From Elusimicrobiota bacterium (GTDB lineage: Bacteria; Elusimicrobiota; Elusimicrobia; UBA1565; UBA9628): DNA of 49,068 nucleotides. Position 1 is the stretch's first letter. The number at the start of each line of letters is the position of its first letter. The stretch is from assembly GCA_016191335.1 (NCBI GenBank), contig JACPOW010000097.1, forward strand, positions 1 through 49,068, written 5' to 3'. The notes under the pieces were generated by a model. It had not been told where the DNA came from, did not search any database, and worked only from the letters and a program-made list of their open reading frames with translations. Made by a program: the position numbers and the translations under genes. Positions 1 to 7,803 of the stretch are shown piece by piece.

Positions 1-50
1 GGCGCACCCGCCGTCAGGCGCAGAGGCTCAAGGCCAAGCAGCGGGTATTG

Positions 51-81
51 AGAGGCTTTCTGGGCAGGGGGCCTCTTTTTT
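51..81 (+). terminator. Rho-independent terminator of a gene lying left of the window
   Basis: AGAGGC (51-56) pairs with GCCTCT (71-76) across a 14-base loop and is followed by a run of six T, on the plus strand. It would end a plus-strand gene entering from the left. Bases 1-51 have an in-frame TGA at 49-51 in frame 1. Frame 3 stays open to a TAG at 93-95 with a very basic peptide (RTRRQAQRLKAKQR), so either could be the tail of that gene. Too little is present to identify it. Confidence 0.55.
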
Positions 82-117
82 CATGCCCGAATTAGGTTTA
101 TATTTATGCAGGAATCA

Positions 118-579
118 CTAGTAGACGCCGCGCTCCTGGTACCAGGGCACGCCGCGCAGCGACGGCTTGAGGCAGTCCACGAAGATCACGATGCGGTCGT
201 CGGTGAACACATACCCCCACCGCCCCGTCCCCCGCAGGCGCGAGCCGTCCACCTGCCCGTCCCGCAGGATCTCCGGCCCGTACACCTCGACCTTGCTCGA
301 TTCCCGCCCGCACACCGGCAGGTCCAGCGAAGGGATCTCGGCCAGATACTTCGGCACCAGCTTCTCGAGCTTGGTCGGGATCTTCTTCTCGGTCTTGGTG
401 TAGTCCGAGAGCCTCGCCTCGAGCTGCGCCAGGCTCGAGCGCACGCGGTCTTCCTTGACCTTCGCCTCGTTGGCGCTGGTCTCCTTGGCGAAATCATCCG
501 CCGCCTCGTCCTTGGCGAACATCCCGCCGCAGCCGGACATCAGCACGACCGAGACGACCGTCCACATGAACTTTTTCAC
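118..579 (-). CDS. Lipoprotein with pseudopilin-like periplasmic domain
   Basis: A 153-residue protein with a short hydrophobic N-terminus and a lipobox (LMSGC, Cys about residue 17), so it is probably a lipoprotein anchored in the envelope. Residues about 45-80 are helical and charged. The C-terminal half (IPTKLEKLVPKYLAEIP, then YGPEILRDG, GRWGYVF) resembles the periplasmic part of type II secretion or type IV pseudopilins, with the usual sequence of chain order, YGP, DG and WGY, but the prepilin N-terminus is replaced by a lipid anchor. The GTG start at 579 overlaps the mnmA stop as GTGA; an ATG four codons later is the alternative. It is the last gene of the long minus-strand operon. The pseudopilin likeness is my reading of motifs, not a family match. 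Confidence 0.7.
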   Translation of the reverse strand: MKKFMWTVVSVVLMSGCGGMFAKDEAADDFAKETSANEAKVKEDRVRSSLAQLEARLSDYTKTEKKIPTKLEKLVPKYLAEIPSLDLPVCGRESSKVEVYGPEILRDGQVDGSRLRGTGRWGYVFTDDRIVIFVDCLKPSLRGVPWYQERGVY

Positions 580-1643
580 GGTTCACCTCGCAGTATGGTC
601 CCGCCGCCGACGACGACGTCGCCGGAATAGATCACCGCAGATTGCCCAGGAGCTGGCGCGCGCTGGGGAACATCAAAAAGGATGGTCGCCGTTCCGTCGT
701 TTTTAAGCTCGATGGTGGCCTCGGCAGGCGTATGCCGATGCCGTATTCGAACATGCGCCCGGAAGGTTCCCCCATTCCGTTCGCCGTTAAAAGTGAGCGC
801 TCCCACCGTGATGGTCTTCATCTGTAATTCGTCGACGCCGCCCACGATGACGGCGTTCGAAGCGGCGTCAATTCGCACGACGTAGCGGGGCTCCGGTCCG
901 TTGAGCCCGAGTCCCGAGCGCTGCCCGACCGTGTAGGACGCGAGCCCCGTGTGGCGCCCCACCTCCCGCCCCGAGCGGTCCCGGATCGGCCCCGCCGCGA
1001 TGCCCGGGTCCGTCGCTTCCGCGTGCGCCGCGACGAATCCCCGCACGTCGCGGTTCGGCACGAAGCAAGTCTCCATGCTCTCCGCCTTGTCCGCGGTCTT
1101 CAGGCCCAATTCACGCGCCTTCGCGCGCACCGCGTCCTTGCTCAGCCCCCCCACGGGGAACTCCGCCCGCGACAGCGCCTTCGCGTCGAGCGAGTACAAA
1201 AAGTAGCTCTGATCCTTCGCCGGATCGAGCGCCTTCATCAGCCGCCCGTTCTCGACGCGCGCGTAGTGGCCGGTGGCGACGGCATCGCAGCCCCACGCCT
1301 CGGACAGCGCGAGCAGGTGGCCGAACTTGAGGGACCGGTTGCACTCCACGCACGGGTTCGGCGTCGTGCCGCCCAGATAGGCGTCCAGGTACGGCCGGAT
1401 GACCTTGGAGGCGAATATCTCCGCCATGTCCGAGACATAATGGACGATGCCCAGCCTCTCGGCCACTCGCTTGGCGTCGTCGATGTCGGCCGGCGAGCCG
1501 CAGCAGCCGAAGCCGGTCTCGGTGCGGGCGAGTATCTTCATCGTCACGCCCACGGCCTCGTCGCCGCGCTCGCGGACGAAGGCGGCGGCGACGGAGGAGT
1601 CCACGCCCCCGCTCATCGCGACGAGGACGCGCCGGCGGCTCAC
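576..1643 (-). CDS. mnmA: tRNA-specific 2-thiouridylase MnmA
   Basis: MnmA adenylates and thiolates U34 of the wobble position in tRNAs for Lys, Glu and Gln, using persulfide sulfur. The protein (355 residues, normal family length) opens with the PP-loop SGGVDSS at residues 11-17. It has the first catalytic cysteine in TPNPCVECN and the second in SMETCFVP, then the beta-barrel C-terminus. The frame is open far upstream, but that part is the antisense-like shadow of the neighbouring gene. The GTG at 1643 gives SRRRVLVAMSGG and overlaps the desulfurase stop as GTGA, so translation is probably coupled. The sulfur donor gene directly upstream fits the pathway. Its position at the end of a motor operon is odd. 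Confidence 0.95.
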   Translation of the reverse strand: MSRRRVLVAMSGGVDSSVAAAFVRERGDEAVGVTMKILARTETGFGCCGSPADIDDAKRVAERLGIVHYVSDMAEIFASKVIRPYLDAYLGGTTPNPCVECNRSLKFGHLLALSEAWGCDAVATGHYARVENGRLMKALDPAKDQSYFLYSLDAKALSRAEFPVGGLSKDAVRAKARELGLKTADKAESMETCFVPNRDVRGFVAAHAEATDPGIAAGPIRDRSGREVGRHTGLASYTVGQRSGLGLNGPEPRYVVRIDAASNAVIVGGVDELQMKTITVGALTFNGERNGGTFRAHVRIRHRHTPAEATIELKNDGTATILFDVPQRAPAPGQSAVIYSGDVVVGGGTILRGEP

Positions 1644-2800
1644 GCGGGCGCTCCCACGGCGCGGAGCTTCTCGACGGCCTTGGGCAGGGCGGCGAGGAAG
1701 CGGTCCGCGTCGGCGTCCGTGCTGCCCCAGCCGACGGAGACGCGGATGGAGCCGGTGGCGACCTCGGGTGCGACGCCCATGGCCGTCAGGACGTGCGAAG
1801 GCGTCGAGGCGCCGGAGGAGCAGGCGGGCCCGCTCGAGACGCAGATGCCCTCGAGATCCAGGGCGACGACGAGGTGGTGGCCGTCCACGCCGTCGAAGCT
1901 GAAGTGGGCGGTGTTGGGCAGGCGGAGCTCGCGGTGGCCGTTGAGGCGGGAGCCCTTGATGAGGAGCGCGCCCGCCTCGAGCTTGCGGCGCAGGGCGAGG
2001 GCGTGCTGATGGGCGTCGGACAGCTCGCGGGCGGCGAGCTCGCAGGCGAGGCCGAAGCCGACGATGGAGGCGGTGTTCTCGGTGCCGCCGCGGCGGTTCT
2101 TCTCCTGGTGGCCGGTGACGAGGGGGGCGAGACGGACGCCCCTCCTGACCCACAAAGCCCCGACGCCCTTGGGCGCGTTGACCTTGTGGCCCGAGACCGC
2201 GAGGAGGTCCACGCCGAGGGCCTTGGCGTCGATCGGGACCTTGGCGAGCGACTGCACGGCGTCGGTGTGGGCCAGGGCCCCGGCGGCGCGGGCGGCGGCG
2301 GCGAGCTCGGCCACGGGCTGGAGGACGCCGGTCTCGTTGTTGGCGTGCATCACGCTGACGACCGAGACCGCCTCGTCGATCATGGACCGGAACTCGTCGG
2401 CGTTCACGATTCCTTCCGGTCCGCAGCCCGCCTCCAGGACGTCGAGGCCGCGGCGGCGCAGCTGGCCGGCCAGCAGGCGGATCGCGTCGTGCTCGATCTT
2501 CGAGGTGACGACCTTGCGGCGCTTGCCCTTGGTCTCGTCGTGGGCCTGCCACGCGCCGCCGGCGATGGCGAGCACGTCGGACTCGGAGCCGCCGGAGGTG
2601 AAGACGACCTCGGACGCGTCGGAGGCGCCGAGGAGCGCGGCGACCTGCTCGCGGGCGCGCTCCACGGCCGCGCGCGCGCGCTGGCCGAGGGAGTAGACCG
2701 AGTTCGGGTTGCCGTAGCCGTCGCGCAGCCAGGGGAGCATCGCGTCCACGACTTCAGGACGGACGGGAGTGGTCGCGTTGTGGTCGAGGTAGACCGTCAC
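1640..2800 (-). CDS. Cysteine desulfurase, NifS/IscS family
   Basis: A PLP enzyme that takes sulfur from cysteine to form an enzyme persulfide for tRNA thiolation and Fe-S assembly. The 386-residue product starts TVYLDHNATTPVRPEV, the classic N-terminus of the family. The PLP lysine lies in SGHKVNAPKG (about residue 203), and the persulfide cysteine in SSGPACSSGAS near residue 325 has the short active-site loop of the NifS/IscS group. The GTG start at 2800 overlaps the upstream lipoprotein stop as GTGA, and its own stop overlaps mnmA, so the two sulfur genes are coupled. No IscU or Fe-S scaffold is nearby, so serving MnmA is its most likely local role. NifS and IscS cannot be separated from sequence alone. 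Confidence 0.93.
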   Translation of the reverse strand: MTVYLDHNATTPVRPEVVDAMLPWLRDGYGNPNSVYSLGQRARAAVERAREQVAALLGASDASEVVFTSGGSESDVLAIAGGAWQAHDETKGKRRKVVTSKIEHDAIRLLAGQLRRRGLDVLEAGCGPEGIVNADEFRSMIDEAVSVVSVMHANNETGVLQPVAELAAAARAAGALAHTDAVQSLAKVPIDAKALGVDLLAVSGHKVNAPKGVGALWVRRGVRLAPLVTGHQEKNRRGGTENTASIVGFGLACELAARELSDAHQHALALRRKLEAGALLIKGSRLNGHRELRLPNTAHFSFDGVDGHHLVVALDLEGICVSSGPACSSGASTPSHVLTAMGVAPEVATGSIRVSVGWGSTDADADRFLAALPKAVEKLRAVGAPA

Positions 2801-3558
2801 TGTCCGAAGCCGAATCCTTTGAAGAGATCGTCGGCCCCCGCGGCCGGCTCGCCGGCGGGCTTGGCCTTCTCGATGGGCTTGGGCGCCTCGGTGCCGGGCA
2901 ACGCGGGAGCCTTCGGCGCGCCCTTCGAGGTCACGGCGGAGACGACCGTCTTGCGCACGCCCTCGGAGAAGATGATGCGGCCGCTCTTGCGGTCGTAGTA
3001 GAGGCGGTACTGGCTCTGCTTGGTCTGCGGCTCGTAGGCCTTGCCGAGGTTGTCGCGCTCCTGCTCCCAGCCCGGGTTGTAGAGCATGCGGCCGCGGATG
3101 TCCACCTTCTTGCCGAGGATGGGTAGGCTGAAGCGGATGCGGTAGAAGCCGTTGGTGTCGGAGACGCCCGGGTCGAAAGAACTGGTGGCGAAGCCGGAGG
3201 GGCGGGCCTCGCCTTCCTCCAAGGTGTTTTCCCCCGAGGCGACGGCGCGCACGACGACGCCCTGCACGGGGTTGTCCTGGTAGTCGGTGATGACGCCCTG
3301 GATGTAGCCGTCCAGGAACTGGGTCTTCTTCGCGGTGGAGAAGAGGAGGAACTCCGAGGTGCCGGTCAGCTTCTCGGTGATGGACAGGTCCACGATGCGG
3401 CCTTCGGCGAAGTCCTCGACGACGACGTTCTTGTTCGAGGGGCCGCACGCGTAGACGGCCGCCAGCAGGCCGAGGAGAAGGGCTTTGCGGCCCCATTTCA
3501 AAGAGCGCGGAAGGGGCACTTCCTCGATCATTCTCGGTCGCATGGGATATTCTATCAT
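2797..3558 (-). CDS. Lipoprotein with carboxypeptidase-regulatory-like domain, motor operon
   Basis: A 253-residue protein. After a basic N-terminal stretch there is a hydrophobic segment ending in a lipobox (LAAVYAC, Cys about residue 38). The middle (GVITDYQDNPVQGVVVRAV to DTNGFYRIRFSLP) reads like the beta-sandwich regulatory repeat found in carboxypeptidase and TonB-receptor plugs. The tail is rich in Ala, Pro and Lys and ends in DLFKGFGFGQ. The ATG at 3558 overlaps the motB stop as ATGA; later ATGs at residues 6 and 10 would give a more ordinary lipoprotein signal. Directly following motB, it could be an envelope anchor or partner of the stator. That is inference; I do not recognise a named family. 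Confidence 0.7.
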   Translation of the reverse strand: MIEYPMRPRMIEEVPLPRSLKWGRKALLLGLLAAVYACGPSNKNVVVEDFAEGRIVDLSITEKLTGTSEFLLFSTAKKTQFLDGYIQGVITDYQDNPVQGVVVRAVASGENTLEEGEARPSGFATSSFDPGVSDTNGFYRIRFSLPILGKKVDIRGRMLYNPGWEQERDNLGKAYEPQTKQSQYRLYYDRKSGRIIFSEGVRKTVVSAVTSKGAPKAPALPGTEAPKPIEKAKPAGEPAAGADDLFKGFGFGQ

Positions 3559-4334
3559 TCCGCGCCCTCCTTGGCGGGAGGCGCCGCCGACGGAGATTCG
3601 GGGTTCTCCGTATTGCGGATCACCTCCGCCGGGACGGTGAGAGGCTCGACGGGCGGAACTGCTTTCTTGTCGAGGACCGCGGTCGGGGGCCCGGCCTCCT
3701 TGGGGTCCTTCTTGAGCGAGGTGCTCTTGACGAAGATGACGACGCGGCGGTTCTTGGCGCGGCCGTCGGGCGTGTCGTTCGTGGCGATCGGGCGGTTGCC
3801 GCCGTAGCCCACCGCGCCGAGGTGCTCGGCGGGCATCTTGTACTTCTCGATGAGCAGGCGCGCGACGCTCGTCGCGCGCGCGGTGGACAGCTCCCAGTTG
3901 GAGTCGAAATAGTCGTTGTGGATGGCCTGGCCGTCGGTGTGGCCCTCGACCAGGATCTCATGGCTCTGGGCGAGCTTGGCCAGCGCGGGCGTCAGCATGG
4001 CGAGCTTTTCGTCGATCTCGGGGGTGGGCTCGGCCGCGCCGACGCCGAAGAAGGACGCGCCGCCCTGCTCCTCGATGGAGATCTTGAGCCCGTCCTTGTC
4101 GATCTTGACCTCGCCCTTCATCTCGCCCTTGTCCATCATCTCCTTGACGTCGGCGGCGGCCTTCTGGACGTCCTTGTTCAGGGCGGCCGACAGGGCGTAC
4201 AGGATGACGAAGAAGCAGACGAGCTCGGTCATCAGGTCGGCGTAGCTCGCCATCCAGGGCGGGGCCGGATGGCCGACCTGGCAGACCTTGGGGTCGCTGA
4301 TGTCGATGAACCCCTTCGGGGCGCGCATGGGCAT
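3555..4334 (-). CDS. motB: Stator protein MotB with OmpA-like peptidoglycan-binding domain
   Basis: MotB pairs with MotA as the ion-conducting stator unit of flagellar-type motors. The single membrane helix (about residues 27-48) begins PPWMASYADLMTELVCFF, with the conserved ion-binding Asp at about residue 33. A linker of 70 residues leads to an OmpA-like domain (about 140-225) carrying ILVEGHTDG, the SxxRA-type helix (LSTARATSVARLL) and NRRV, which bind peptidoglycan. Length (259) is normal. A Pro/Ala-rich tail follows. It lies 12 bases downstream of motA with an AAGGA ribosome site and is coupled to the next lipoprotein. The OmpA signature is complete, so a working stator is expected. A proton or sodium preference cannot be told from this. 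Confidence 0.93.
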   Translation of the reverse strand: MPMRAPKGFIDISDPKVCQVGHPAPPWMASYADLMTELVCFFVILYALSAALNKDVQKAAADVKEMMDKGEMKGEVKIDKDGLKISIEEQGGASFFGVGAAEPTPEIDEKLAMLTPALAKLAQSHEILVEGHTDGQAIHNDYFDSNWELSTARATSVARLLIEKYKMPAEHLGAVGYGGNRPIATNDTPDGRAKNRRVVIFVKSTSLKKDPKEAGPPTAVLDKKAVPPVEPLTVPAEVIRNTENPESPSAAPPAKEGAE

Positions 4335-4346
4335 CGGATTATTTCC

Positions 4347-5168
4347 TTAGGCGGCGGGCGCGGTCGGCGCTCCCGGCGCTCCCGGGGCCGGCGGCCCCTT
4401 CACGATGAGACGCTGCGACGGCGGCAGATAGGCCTTGAGGTTGGCCTCGACGACGGACGGCGTGGCGCCGCTCTGCAGGAGCAGGACGCCGCGGATGATG
4501 ATCTCCTTGATCAGCAGCTCCTCCTCGGAGCGGGCGCGCAGCTTGCCGCCCATGGGCAGGAAGATCAGGTAGCCCGAGCCGAGGCCGAAGAAGGCCGCGG
4601 ACAGCGCCAGCGCCATGCGGCGCGGCACCTGGGCGACGTCGTCGATCGAGGACAGCATCATGATCATGCCGAGCACGGTGCCGATGATGCCGAAGGCGGG
4701 CGCGTAGGTGCCGAGCGCGTTCAGGATCTCGGCGCCTCCCTTATGCCTCTCTCTGATGAAGCCGATCTCGGTCTCCAGCATGTTGCGGATGAACTCGTGG
4801 TCGGCGCCGTCCACGACGAGCTGGACGCCGCGGCGCAGGAAGTCGTTCTTGATGCCCTTCAGGTCGGCCTGGAGCGCGAGGAAGCCCTCCTTCTTGGCCT
4901 TCTGGGAGAGGTTGACGAAGGTCACGACGATCTCGGAGGTGTCGTCGTCGCCGTGCGAGGTCAGGGTCTTCTTGATGATCTTGCCGACGCCGATGACCTG
5001 GGAGAGCGGGTAGTTGACCAAGGTGGCGCAGACCGTGCCGCCCATGACGATGAACACCGCCTCGAGGTTCATGAACGGCTTGAAGCCGGCCACGCCTTCG
5101 CTGTGGAAGATCATGAAGACGGTCAGCCCGAAGAAGGTGAAGATGCCTGCGATCGTCGCGATATCCAT
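4347..5168 (-). CDS. motA: Stator protein MotA
   Basis: MotA surrounds MotB and transmits force to FliG. The 273-residue protein has four predicted membrane helices: two near the N-terminus (IAGIFTFFGLTVFMIF and EAVFIVMGGTVCATL) and two after the large cytoplasmic loop (YAPAFGIIGTVLGMIM and LSAAFFGLGSGYLIFLP). The loop keeps the charged stretch AKKEGFLALQADL that touches the rotor in classical motors, and both conserved prolines (in YAPAFG and IFLPMG) are present. The C-terminal 25 residues are Ala/Pro/Gly-rich and look unstructured, an extra compared with enteric MotA. The order flbD-motA-motB is that of spirochaete flagellar operons. The start at 5168 is preceded by AAGGAG. Confidence 0.94.
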   Translation of the reverse strand: MDIATIAGIFTFFGLTVFMIFHSEGVAGFKPFMNLEAVFIVMGGTVCATLVNYPLSQVIGVGKIIKKTLTSHGDDDTSEIVVTFVNLSQKAKKEGFLALQADLKGIKNDFLRRGVQLVVDGADHEFIRNMLETEIGFIRERHKGGAEILNALGTYAPAFGIIGTVLGMIMMLSSIDDVAQVPRRMALALSAAFFGLGSGYLIFLPMGGKLRARSEEELLIKEIIIRGVLLLQSGATPSVVEANLKAYLPPSQRLIVKGPPAPGAPGAPTAPAA

Positions 5169-5183
5169 TAAAAATCTGTCTCC

Positions 5184-5420
5184 TTAGCTCTTCTGCCGCT
5201 CGTAGCCCGCGATCGGGTTGACGGCCTTCCCCGCGGAGTTGACGGCCTTCCGGTATTCCACCACTTTGGCGACGATCTCGTCAGCCTTCTCGGTGACGGT
5301 GAGCTTGTTGCCCGTCGCGAGATGCACGACGGTCTCGGGACCGGGCTCGAGCGTCTCGATGAGCTCGGCGTTGACGACGAGCTCGAGGCCGTTGAGCTTA
5401 TGGAGCTTGATCACCGTCAC
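5184..5420 (-). CDS. flbD: Flagellar protein FlbD
   Basis: FlbD is a small protein found next to motA and motB in spirochaete, Bacillus and other flagellar operons; its biochemical role is not well defined. The 78-residue product reads MTVIKLHKLNGLELVVNAEL then ETLEPGPETVVHLATGNKL and ADEIVAKVVEYRK, matching the family along its whole length, with a short extra tail. The GTG start at 5420 lies inside the end of the coiled-coil gene (23-base overlap), so translation is probably coupled. Its presence is one of the best arguments that this operon descends from a flagellar one rather than from TolQR/ExbBD-like stators. Confidence 0.88.
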   Translation of the reverse strand: MTVIKLHKLNGLELVVNAELIETLEPGPETVVHLATGNKLTVTEKADEIVAKVVEYRKAVNSAGKAVNPIAGYERQKS

Positions 5421-7779
5421 CCTCCTTCTTGAAGAGCTTCTTGGTCCACGACTCCTTGCGGCACTCCTCGAGCTTGGCCGCCAGGACCGAGGCCTCGGCC
5501 TGCGCCGCGGCGAGCCCCGCCTCCACCTCGGACGCGCGCCGCGCCGATTCCTCGGCCGCCGCGCGAGCGGCCGCCGCCTCGGCGTTCAGGGCCTCCCGCA
5601 TCTCCGCCGCCTCGCGGTCGAGGCGCGCCTGCGCGTCGGCCACCGCGGCGTGCGCCGCGGCCTGCGCGTCGGCCCGGGCGGCCTGCACGGCCGCGTCGCG
5701 GTCCTTCTCCGCCTTCGCGATCGCCGCCTCGGCCCGCTCCTTCTCCGTCTGCAGGATGCGGTCGAACTCGACCTTCTGGGCGTGCAGGCTGCGCGTCAGC
5801 TCGGAGCGCTGCGCGGCGAGCGTCTTCTCGGCCTGCTCCCGCGCGTTCTGCAGGATCTTCGCGGCCTGCGTCTCCCGGGCGAGCTGGAGGCGCGTCGCCT
5901 CCAGGGCCTCCTGGGAGCCGTGCACCTGCGCCGCCTGGGCGGTGGACAGGCGCTCGAGCTCGGTCTTCTCCGACTCGAGCCGGTTCTTGTCCTGCTCGGT
6001 CGACGCGAGGCGGTCCTGCGTCGCGCGCAGGGACGCCTGCTGGGCGCCGAGCTGCTCGCGCAGGCCCTCGAGCTGCTTCTCGAGCTCGAGCTTGTCGCGC
6101 AGGGCGGCGCCGCGCGCCTCCTCCTCCCGGGACAGACGGCCGGCCGTCTCGTCGGCGCGGGAGCGCTGCGTGATCAGCTCCGACTCCTTGGCGAGCAGGC
6201 GCTCGCCCCACGAGGCGTCCTTCTGCTGGAGCTCGCGCCGCAGGCGGGAGATCTCCTGGTCGGCCAGGGCGCGCGCGCCGTCGGACTCCGCGGTCAGGGC
6301 CTGCCGGCGCTCCGCGAGCTCGCGCTCGAGGTCCGCGCGCAGGCGCGACTCGAGGCGCTTCTGCTCGGACTCGTTCTCGAGCCGCAGCTGGTCGGCGATC
6401 TTGGCGGCGCGCTGGTTGAGCTCGTCCTGCGCCTGGATGCGCAGGCGCGTCTTCTCGGACTCGACCATCTGCAGGGACGCCTGAGTGGCCTCGGCGCGGA
6501 CCTCCTTCTCGCGCTCGACCCACTTGCGCTGCAGGACGACGAACTCGGCCTTGTAGCGCTCCTGGGTCTTCTCCCAGCTGGCGGCGGCGCGGCGCAGCTC
6601 GTCGAGCTGGGCGCGGGCGGACGCGCCCTGGCGCTCGAGCGCCCCGGCGACGGCCCGCAGGCGCTGGAGCTCCGCCGTGGACTTCTCGGCGACGTCCTTG
6701 TACTTGAAGAGCTCGGCCTCGTTCTCGGCCTTCGCGCGGCGAAGGTTCGCCTCGTGCTGGGCCTCGAGGTTCTGCTTGATGGTGCCGAGGTCGCGCTGGA
6801 GGCGCTCCTGGTCGGCCATCAGGCGCTCCTCGCGCTCGCGGCTGCTCTGGCGGAGCATGGCGATGTCGCGCTCGAGGCGCTCCTGCATCAGCGCGGCCTG
6901 CTGGCGCGTGAGCGTCAGGTCGGCGCGGAGCTGGATCGACTCCTTCTCCCGGTCGGAGGCGCCCTGGAGGCGGGCGACGGCCTCCGCGCGCTCCTGCAGG
7001 ACCTCGGTCAGCCGCTCCTCGAGCAGCTTGCGTTCGCCGACGGCCTTGGCGAGCTCGGTGTCGGCGCCGCGCAGCTTCTCGGCCAGCGCGCGCAAGGTCC
7101 GCACCTCGTCGTCCTTGGCGAGCGCGGTCTTCTGCCACTGCGCCTTCTCCTCGAGCCAGCGGCGCTCCATCTCCTGCAGACGCACGGCGAAGTGAGTCTC
7201 GACCTCCTTGTCCTGCATCTCGCGGGAGGCGAGCTGGCTCTTGAGCGTGCTCACCCAGGTCTCGCGCTCCTGCGCGAGGCGGGCCTCGAGCTCCTGCGAC
7301 CGGCGCTCGAGCTTGAGCTTGGCCTCCTCGTTCTCCTGGTCGCGGCGGTCGCGGCGGAGCTTGTCCTGGAGCTCCTTGAGCGAGACCTCCACCTTGGCGG
7401 CGGTGACCGTCTCCTCCTGGCTGCGCAGCTGGATCAGCAGGGCCTTCTCGCGCTCCTCGCTGAGCTTCTTCTCGAGGGCCTCGAGCTTGTCCTCGAACTC
7501 GTCCTTCATGCGCTCGAGCTTGGCCTCGGCCTCCTTGGACCGGTCGGGCGCGGCGGCCTGGGCCGGAGCGGCGCCGAAGGAAGGCGGCGCGGGCGGCGCG
7601 GAGACGCCGAACGAGGGAAGGGCGGGCATGGACGGGAGCGCCGGCGCGCCGGGCCGGGACGGAAGCGGAGGCGGCGACGGAGGCTTTCCGGCCGCGGCGG
7701 GCAGCGGCGGAGGCATGGGTGCGCCTCCCTTGCCCGGGGGCAGGGGCGGCGGCGGCGGGAATTTGTCGTCAGGCGCCAT
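5398..7779 (-). CDS. Large coiled-coil protein with polyproline N-terminus, motor operon
   Basis: A 793-residue protein without signal peptide or membrane helix, so it should be cytoplasmic. Residues 1-75 are a polyproline region (FPPPPPLPPGKGG, MPPPLP, PSPPPLPSRPG) like formin FH1 tails. Residues about 80-775 are almost unbroken heptad coiled coil rich in Glu, Arg, Lys, Ala, Gln and Leu. The C-terminus ends in a basic and then acidic patch (SWTKKLFKKEGDGDQ). A strong ribosome site (AAGGAG) precedes the ATG at 7779. The gene sits between the FliF/FliG fusion and flbD, so a scaffold, linker or cargo role for the motor is a fair guess. I know of no flagellar protein with this architecture, and long coiled coils give false similarity in searches. 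Confidence 0.85.
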   Translation of the reverse strand: MAPDDKFPPPPPLPPGKGGAPMPPPLPAAAGKPPSPPPLPSRPGAPALPSMPALPSFGVSAPPAPPSFGAAPAQAAAPDRSKEAEAKLERMKDEFEDKLEALEKKLSEEREKALLIQLRSQEETVTAAKVEVSLKELQDKLRRDRRDQENEEAKLKLERRSQELEARLAQERETWVSTLKSQLASREMQDKEVETHFAVRLQEMERRWLEEKAQWQKTALAKDDEVRTLRALAEKLRGADTELAKAVGERKLLEERLTEVLQERAEAVARLQGASDREKESIQLRADLTLTRQQAALMQERLERDIAMLRQSSREREERLMADQERLQRDLGTIKQNLEAQHEANLRRAKAENEAELFKYKDVAEKSTAELQRLRAVAGALERQGASARAQLDELRRAAASWEKTQERYKAEFVVLQRKWVEREKEVRAEATQASLQMVESEKTRLRIQAQDELNQRAAKIADQLRLENESEQKRLESRLRADLERELAERRQALTAESDGARALADQEISRLRRELQQKDASWGERLLAKESELITQRSRADETAGRLSREEEARGAALRDKLELEKQLEGLREQLGAQQASLRATQDRLASTEQDKNRLESEKTELERLSTAQAAQVHGSQEALEATRLQLARETQAAKILQNAREQAEKTLAAQRSELTRSLHAQKVEFDRILQTEKERAEAAIAKAEKDRDAAVQAARADAQAAAHAAVADAQARLDREAAEMREALNAEAAAARAAAEESARRASEVEAGLAAAQAEASVLAAKLEECRKESWTKKLFKKEGDGDQAP

Positions 7780-7803
7780 GATGTTCTCTCCTTAAGATGC
7801 TCG

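Noticed and set aside
1644..2552. Upstream extension of the mnmA frame
   Set aside because: The extra residues are Arg/Pro/Gly repeats overlying the cysteine desulfurase in another frame; the GTGA junction at 1643 explains the real start.
3555..5168. Reading MotA/MotB as ExbB/TolQ and ExbD/TolR or Zorya ZorA/ZorB components
   Set aside because: MotB has a full OmpA-like peptidoglycan domain, MotA has the four-helix stator layout with both prolines, and FlbD and FliG are adjacent; no Zorya ZorC/D/E genes are present.
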